From: DASVBJ01 sp036375895
Lineage (GTDB): Bacteria > Actinomycetota > Actinomycetes > JACCUZ01
Reading direction: 5' to 3'
Assembly (NCBI GenBank): GCA_036375895.1
Contig: DASVBJ010000248.1
Span: forward strand, 1-9,730
DNA: 9,730 nucleotides
The notes under the pieces: generated by a model
What the model was told of the DNA's origin: nothing
The model's input: the letters and a program-made list of their open reading frames with translations, nothing else
Databases searched by the model: none
Shown here: in pieces, positions 5,574-9,730 of the stretch
How the letters are laid out: each line of letters starts with the position of its first letter
Position numbering within the stretch: position 1 is the stretch's first letter
Made by a program: the position numbers and the translations under genes

Positions 5574-6290
5574 TCAGAGCTCGCCGTTCCAGGACTCGAT
5601 GATCGCGAGCAGCTCGCCGAGCCGCTGCACGACGGCGTCCGGCTCACCCTCCGTGTGGCCCCGCTGGTCGACCGGGATCTCGCTGTGGGGCACCAGCACC
5701 GCGCGCATCCCGACATCCTTCGCGCCGTGCACGTCCTCGAACGGCCGGTCCCCGACGAAGACGCACCGAGCCGGATCGATGGCGCCCACGGCCGCCATGG
5801 CGGCGCGGAACGCCTCCGGATGCGGCTTCGTGTAGGGGATCTCCGAGGAGTAGACCGCGCCGTCGACCAGGTCGAGCACGCCGTCGCGGCGGAACACCTG
5901 CTCGTGGTGCTCGCGGCTCCACAGCGTGTTGGACAGGACGCCGACCCGGATGCCGCGCTCCCGCAGGCCGGTGAACAGGCCGGGCGCGTCGGGGTCGAGG
6001 TAGGTGTGCGGGTCCCACCAGCGGTGGTATGCCTCGAGCGCGGCCTGGTGCCGATCCCCCGACGGCTCGATGCCGACGTTGCGGAACACCTCGTCCAGCG
6101 TCGCCGACCGGTGGTGCTCGCGGCCGGCCTTCCAGAGCAGGTCCTCCTGCTCTACCAGCAGCAGGGAGAGCTCGTCGGCACGCTCGGGCGCGTAGACCGC
6201 GGCGTAGTGCAGCCACTGCTCGCGATGGTCGATGGTGTGCCAGGGCGTGAGCGTGCCGCCCCAGTCGAAGATCACGGCGTCGATGTTCAT
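5574..6290 (-). CDS. HAD superfamily hydrolase
   Basis: A 238-residue haloacid dehalogenase-type hydrolase, probably a small-molecule phosphatase. Motif I is VIFDWGGTLT with nucleophile Asp9; the usual second Asp of DxD is Gly11. Motif II is VLSNT (Ser120, Asn121), motif III is TKPHPEAF (Lys155) and motif IV is FVGDRPFEDVHGA (Asp181, Asp186). A helical cap insert of C1 type occupies about 16-100. The ATG at 6290 is chosen because AGGGTGA precedes it at about five bases; in-frame GTGs at 6308 and 6299 have no good Shine-Dalgarno. It begins 31 bases after proS and ends 3 bases before the TauE/SafE gene. The substrate is unknown. The Gly at motif I +2 occurs in other HAD members with a DWGGTL signature, but it removes the canonical general acid. 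Confidence 0.92.
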   Translation of the reverse strand: MNIDAVIFDWGGTLTPWHTIDHREQWLHYAAVYAPERADELSLLLVEQEDLLWKAGREHHRSATLDEVFRNVGIEPSGDRHQAALEAYHRWWDPHTYLDPDAPGLFTGLRERGIRVGVLSNTLWSREHHEQVFRRDGVLDLVDGAVYSSEIPYTKPHPEAFRAAMAAVGAIDPARCVFVGDRPFEDVHGAKDVGMRAVLVPHSEIPVDQRGHTEGEPDAVVQRLGELLAIIESWNGEL

Positions 6291-6321
6291 CGCGGTCACC
6301 CTAGGCACCTGGCCGGACAGG

Positions 6322-8094
6322 TCAGGCGCGGCAGGCGGCGACGATGCGGGCGGCGGCGTCGGCGACCGGGACGTCCTCGCGGTCGCCGCTGCGCCGGTCG
6401 CGCACCTCGACGACCCCGTCGGCCAGTCCCTTGCCGACGACGACCACGGTGGGCATCCCGAGCAGCTCGGCGTCCTTGAACTTGACGCCGGGCGAGACGC
6501 CCCGCCGGTCGTCGTACAGCACGGTGAGGCCCTCCCCGACCAGGTCGTCGGCGAGCGACTGCGCGGCGTCGAAGACCGCGGCGTCCTTGCCGGTCGCGAC
6601 CAGGTGCACGTCGGCGGGTGCGACCTCGCGCGGCCAGCACAGCCCGAGCTCGTCGTGGGTCGACTCGGCGATCGCCGCGACCGCGCGGGACACCCCGATG
6701 CCGTACGACCCCATCGTCACCACGACCTGCTTGCCGTGCTCGTCGAGCACCTTGAGGTCGAGCGCCTCGGCGTACTTGCGGCCGAGCTGGAAGATGTGTC
6801 CCATCTCGATGCCACGCGCCATCGTCAGCGTGCCCTCGTCGCACTGCGGGCACGGGTCGCCCTCGCGGACGTTCGCGGCCTCGATCGTGCCGTCGGCGGT
6901 GAAGTCGCGGCCCGCGACCAGGTCGAAGACGTGCCGGCCCGGCTCGTTCGCGCCGGTGATCCAGCGCGTGCCCTCGACCACGCGTGGGTCGAGCAGGTAA
7001 CGGACGCCGGCCGGCTTGTCATTGCCCAGCGCGGCGGGGCCGATGTAGCCCTTGACCAGGCCCGGGTTCTGCGCGAAGTCGTCCTCGGTGAAGGCCTCGG
7101 CGAGGGCCGGCGCGACGACGGCGTCCAGGCGCTTGACGTCGACCTCGCGGTCGCCGGGCAGGCCGATCGCGAGCAGCTCGGTCTTGCCGTCGGGCTGGCG
7201 CAGCTTGACCACGACGTTCTTCAGGGTGTCCGCGGCCGTCCACTCCCGGTCGGCGCGACGCAGGTCCTCGCGGCCGTTGGCCAGCGCGACGAGGGTCTCG
7301 ATCGTGGGGGTGTCGGGAGTGTCCTCGATGTGCGCGGCGGGCACGTCGGTCGCGTCGACCGCCTCGGGAGCCCGCGTCACGAGCGCCTCGACGTTGGCGG
7401 CATAGGCGCACGTCGTGCAGCGGACGTAGGTGTCCTCGCCCACGGGGGCGGGGGTGAGGAACTCCTCGCTCTTCGAGCCGCCCATCGCCCCGGACATCGC
7501 CGACACGATGACGTAGTCGAGGCCGAGCCGATCGAAGATGCGGATGTAGGCCTCGCGGTGCGCGGCGTACGACCGGTCCAGGCCGGCGTCGTCGACGTCG
7601 AACGAGTAGGAGTCCTTCATCACGAACTCGCGGCCGCGCAGCAGGCCGGCGCGGGGCCGTAGCTCGTCGCGGAACTTGCTCTGGATCTGGTAGAGGTGCA
7701 GCGGCAGGTCCTTGTACGACGAGTACAGGTCCTTCACCAGGAGGGTGAACATCTCCTCGTGGGTCGGGCCGAGGATGTAGGGGGCGCCCTTGCGGTCCTG
7801 CAGCCGGAACAGGTCGTCCCCGTAGTCGAGCACCCGGCCGGTCAGGTCGTAGGGCTCCTGAGGCAGCAGTGCGGGGAAGTGCACCTCCTGGGCGCCCATC
7901 CCGTCCATCTCCTCGCGGATCACCCGCTCGACGTTGCGCAGGACCCGCCACCCGAGCGGCAGCCAGCTGTAGCCGCCGGGCGCGGCCCGCCGGATGTACC
8001 CGGCCCGCACGAGCAGCCGGTGGCTCGGCACCTCGGCGTCGGCCGGGTCCTCACGCAGGGTGCGAAGGAACAGGGTCGACATCCGCAGCAGCAC
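6322..8094 (-). CDS. proS: Prolyl-tRNA synthetase (bacterial type, with editing domain)
   Basis: Charges tRNA-Pro with proline in the cytoplasm (class II aaRS). The 590-residue length suits the bacterial type. The catalytic core has the Pro-binding loop GPTHEE (109-114), motif 2 around FRDELRPRAGLLRGREF (141-157) and motif 3 GSYGIGVSR (462-470). The insertion (INS) editing domain (about 235-400) that removes mischarged Ala-tRNA includes TLKNVVVKL (Lys292 probably the catalytic lysine) and a GYIGP loop (349-353). Two Cys pairs flank the INS domain: CTTC (226-229) and CPQC (415-418), a likely zinc site. The anticodon-binding domain is about 490-590. The GTG at 8094 is preferred because GAGGAG lies five bases upstream; the internal ATG at 8082 is 17 bases away. 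HAD and TauE/SafE genes follow closely. Confidence 0.98.
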   Translation of the reverse strand: MLLRMSTLFLRTLREDPADAEVPSHRLLVRAGYIRRAAPGGYSWLPLGWRVLRNVERVIREEMDGMGAQEVHFPALLPQEPYDLTGRVLDYGDDLFRLQDRKGAPYILGPTHEEMFTLLVKDLYSSYKDLPLHLYQIQSKFRDELRPRAGLLRGREFVMKDSYSFDVDDAGLDRSYAAHREAYIRIFDRLGLDYVIVSAMSGAMGGSKSEEFLTPAPVGEDTYVRCTTCAYAANVEALVTRAPEAVDATDVPAAHIEDTPDTPTIETLVALANGREDLRRADREWTAADTLKNVVVKLRQPDGKTELLAIGLPGDREVDVKRLDAVVAPALAEAFTEDDFAQNPGLVKGYIGPAALGNDKPAGVRYLLDPRVVEGTRWITGANEPGRHVFDLVAGRDFTADGTIEAANVREGDPCPQCDEGTLTMARGIEMGHIFQLGRKYAEALDLKVLDEHGKQVVVTMGSYGIGVSRAVAAIAESTHDELGLCWPREVAPADVHLVATGKDAAVFDAAQSLADDLVGEGLTVLYDDRRGVSPGVKFKDAELLGMPTVVVVGKGLADGVVEVRDRRSGDREDVPVADAAARIVAACRA

Positions 8095-8105
8095 GGCAAC
8101 TCCTC
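8095..8105 (-). promoter_or_regulatory. Shine-Dalgarno that decides the proS start
   Basis: GAGGAG (8105-8100) is followed by the 5-base spacer TTGCC and the GTG at 8094. For the ATG at 8082 the spacing would be 17 bases, so the GTG start, giving MLLRMSTLFL, is favoured. Confidence 0.75.
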
Positions 8106-8123
8106 GGGTCGGGACGGGTCCTG

Positions 8124-8129
8124 AGGATA
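8124..8129 (-). promoter_or_regulatory. Candidate -10 box upstream of proS
   Basis: TATCCT on the minus strand fits TANNNT and lies 30 bases before the proS GTG, a reasonable promoter distance. No convincing -35 box is found at 16-18 bases upstream, in a GC-rich segment next to the hairpin at 8144-8159. Support is weak; proS might instead be read through from the GNAT gene. Confidence 0.3.
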
Positions 8130-8143
8130 TCCGCCGAGGCGGG

Positions 8144-8159
8144 ACCGGCTCTCGCCGGT
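8144..8159. terminator. Perfect 6-bp hairpin between the GNAT gene and proS
   Basis: ACCGGC-TCTC-GCCGGT, read on the plus strand, is a perfect inverted repeat with a 4-base loop (GAGA on the minus strand, a stable GNRA tetraloop). It lies 14 bases beyond the GNAT stop, as expected for a terminator of the MFS-GNAT unit, but lacks a U tract in that direction. On the plus strand it is followed by TTT, but no plus-strand gene needs ending there. Short for a terminator; moderate support. Confidence 0.45.
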
Positions 8160-8173
8160 TTTCCTCGAGTGGG

Positions 8174-8695
8174 TCAGCTCCGCAGCGGGGCGCCCATCAC
8201 GGCGTACGGCCGGGTGGTCGTCGTGAACCGGAAACCGGTCAGCAGGTCCGTGAAGCCCACTCGCCGGTAGAGGCTGCGCGCGGGTGTCTCCTCGTCGTCG
8301 GTGGAGAGCAGCGCTCGCCGCTCCCTCCGGCCGGCGAGCAGCTCCGTCAGCAGCCGCCGACCCAGGCCGAGGCCCTGGTGCGCCGGCAGCACGTGCAGCT
8401 CGACCAGCACGAACGCTTCGGCCAGCCACTCCGAACAGCCCGCCTCCGCCAGGGCCGGCGCGACCTGCTCGTGCCACCACTGGCCCGGCTGGTCGGTGTG
8501 CCCGTACCCGAAGCCGACCAGCCGGTCGTCCCGGTCGAAGGCGCCCAAGGCGAAGAAACCGGGGTACGTCGAGTGGCGCAGGTATCCCCCGGCGCGGTTG
8601 CGGTCGACCGGCCGGCGGAAGGCGGCGGCCTCGACCTCGACCGCCTCGTCGACCCGGCTCGGCAGGTCGACCGAGGCGATGCGGACCTCGCTCAC
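8174..8695 (-). CDS. GNAT family N-acetyltransferase
   Basis: A 173-residue acetyltransferase of the GCN5-related (GNAT) fold using acetyl-CoA. The acetyl-CoA pyrophosphate loop is clear: ELHVLPAHQGLGLGRRLL (99-116), the Q/RxxGxG/A motif being at 107-112. The terminal beta-strand region SLYRRVGF (141-148) is also typical. The segment FVLVELHVL forms beta-strand 4, and the N-terminal part (15-65) has the expected strand-helix pattern with LVGFGYG. The GTG at 8695 overlaps the stop of the MFS gene as GTGA, so the two are translationally coupled. The substrate is unknown; an antibiotic or small amine is possible next to an exporter, but this is guesswork. Confidence 0.9.
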   Translation of the reverse strand: MSEVRIASVDLPSRVDEAVEVEAAAFRRPVDRNRAGGYLRHSTYPGFFALGAFDRDDRLVGFGYGHTDQPGQWWHEQVAPALAEAGCSEWLAEAFVLVELHVLPAHQGLGLGRRLLTELLAGRRERRALLSTDDEETPARSLYRRVGFTDLLTGFRFTTTTRPYAVMGAPLRS

Positions 8696-9730
8696 GGCGC
8701 CACCACGGCGGGCCGGGCGCCCTCGTGGCGCAACGGAGAGAGCCAGCCGAACGCCACGCCGACGAGCAGCACGGCCGCGCCCGCGAGCATGCCGGCTCGC
8801 GGCCCCGCGGCCTGCGCGACGAGCCCGCCGAGCACCGAGCCGATCGGCCAGCCGAGGCCGAAGGACAGCATCCGGCCGGTGGTGTTCACCCGGCTCATCA
8901 ACGGCTCCGGGGTGACCTGCTGGCGGTAGGTGACGGAGTTGATCACCACCAGCATGTAGGCGCTGCCCCACGCCACGAGGGCGAGGCTGCCGGTGACCCA
9001 GTCGACGGCGAACGCCGTCGCGACGCAGAGCGCGGCGCTGAGCGGCAGCGCCAGCAGGGTGACCCGGGCCGCACCGTGCCGGCGGACCATCCGGGGCATG
9101 GTGAGGCTCGCCACCAGCACACCGATGCCCCATGCGGAGAACACCACGCCGAGCCGCGCGTCGCCGGCCCGCACGCCGAGCTGCCGGTCGGCCCACACGA
9201 CCATCTGGCCGATGAAGGCGCCGCCCGCGATGGACTGCGTGGCGCCGACGATCGTCATGGTGCGCACGGTGTCGTGGCCCCACAAGAAGCGCAGTCCCTC
9301 GCGGACGTCGGCGACGAGCGCCCGCCGGGACAGCGGCTCGGTGGGCACTCTCGCCGGGTCGGACAGGGGACGCACGATCGCACGGATCAGCAGTGCCGAC
9401 GCGACGTAGCTGACCGCGTCGACCCCGAGCAGCGAGGCCGCGTCGGTCACGGCGAGCAGAGCGCCGGCGAGCAACGGCACGGCCGTCTCGATGACGGTGC
9501 TGGTCGACCAGATGGCGCTGTTGGCTTGCGCGATGCGGTCGCGCCCGACCAGCGCGGGCACGGCACCGAAGTCTGCGGCGTCGAAGAACACGAAGAGGGC
9601 CGGGACCAGGAAGGCCGCGACCAGGATGTGCGGCACGGTGAGCACGTCCAGCCACGACGCGAGCGGGATCGTGGCGAGGACGGCGGCGTTGACGAGATCG
9701 GAGACCACCATGACCCGCTTGCGGTCGAAC
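8692..9730 (-). CDS. MFS transporter (partial, N-terminus beyond the window)
   Basis: A major facilitator superfamily permease, probably a drug/metabolite exporter of the MFS_3 (EntS-like) type. 345 residues are visible; the first 60-75 (TM1 and TM2) lie past the right edge. The first residues in view, FDRKRVMVVSDLVNAAV, match the loop 2-3 motif A (DRxxRR...D) between TM2 and TM3. The remaining hydrophobic segments make up about ten helices, with a central cytoplasmic loop (about 125-155, DPARVPTEPLSRRALVADVREGLRFLW). A second-half motif YRQQVTPEPLMSRVNTTGRMLSFG is typical of this group. An ATG at 9711 exists, but the frame is open to the edge and the upstream codons fit the family, so it is not the start. 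Its stop overlaps the GNAT gene by 4 bases. Confidence 0.93.
   Translation of the reverse strand, partial: FDRKRVMVVSDLVNAAVLATIPLASWLDVLTVPHILVAAFLVPALFVFFDAADFGAVPALVGRDRIAQANSAIWSTSTVIETAVPLLAGALLAVTDAASLLGVDAVSYVASALLIRAIVRPLSDPARVPTEPLSRRALVADVREGLRFLWGHDTVRTMTIVGATQSIAGGAFIGQMVVWADRQLGVRAGDARLGVVFSAWGIGVLVASLTMPRMVRRHGAARVTLLALPLSAALCVATAFAVDWVTGSLALVAWGSAYMLVVINSVTYRQQVTPEPLMSRVNTTGRMLSFGLGWPIGSVLGGLVAQAAGPRAGMLAGAAVLLVGVAFGWLSPLRHEGARPAVVAP

Noticed and set aside
6232..7662. 476-codon plus-strand open frame opposite proS
   Set aside because: Antisense to the conserved proS frame, low-complexity Val/Asp/Gly/Arg product, no supporting motif.
8096..8173. T-box or other riboswitch upstream of proS
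   Set aside because: The gap is only 78 bases and holds no T-box sequence or specifier stem; just one small hairpin and a weak -10.
8696..9655. Extension of the GNAT frame upstream as one 493-residue protein
   Set aside because: The upstream part is the out-of-frame shadow of the MFS gene; the GNAT domain starts at the GTG overlapping the MFS stop.

Overview
The window comes from a very GC-rich bacterium. Gene order, GTG starts, the form of the proteins and the GC-driven open frames on both strands all point to an Actinomycetota chromosome. The genus cannot be fixed from the sequence. Most of the content is conserved housekeeping DNA, and there is no sign of phage, insertion sequences, CRISPR or recent transfer.

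Left part (1-3678, minus strand): the classic transcription-translation operon, read from right to left as rimP (ribosome maturation), nusA (transcription elongation/termination factor), ylxR (DUF448 RNA-binding protein) and infB (initiation factor IF-2, running off the left edge after about 569 residues). rimP and nusA abut or overlap, and ylxR follows nusA within 6 bases. A 206-base leader separates ylxR from infB. It holds two GC-rich hairpins and a chain of three tiny ORFs (MSTR, MSTQK, MSAPVQ) joined by ATGA stop/start overlaps, so that each lies in a different frame. This is the most unusual element here.

Middle (3679-4768, plus strand): a divergent two-gene operon. It encodes a putative Tat-exported lipoprotein whose helices carry Glu/His positions like those of ferritin-like bundles, split by a Pro/Ser/Thr repeat linker. 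It overlaps by 4 bases a cytoplasmic DUF4439 ferritin-like protein. The convergent junction with the next gene (4764-4812) contains an inverted repeat that covers both stop codons.

Right part (4803-9730, minus strand): two transcription units. Reading from the right edge, a partial MFS exporter and a GNAT acetyltransferase overlap by 4 bases and are followed by a small perfect hairpin. Then come proS (bacterial-type prolyl-tRNA synthetase with editing domain), a HAD-family hydrolase and a TauE/SafE-type membrane protein, closely spaced and probably co-transcribed. No dramatic undescribed system was found. The strongest leads are the infB leader with its mini-ORF chain and the paired ferritin-like genes.
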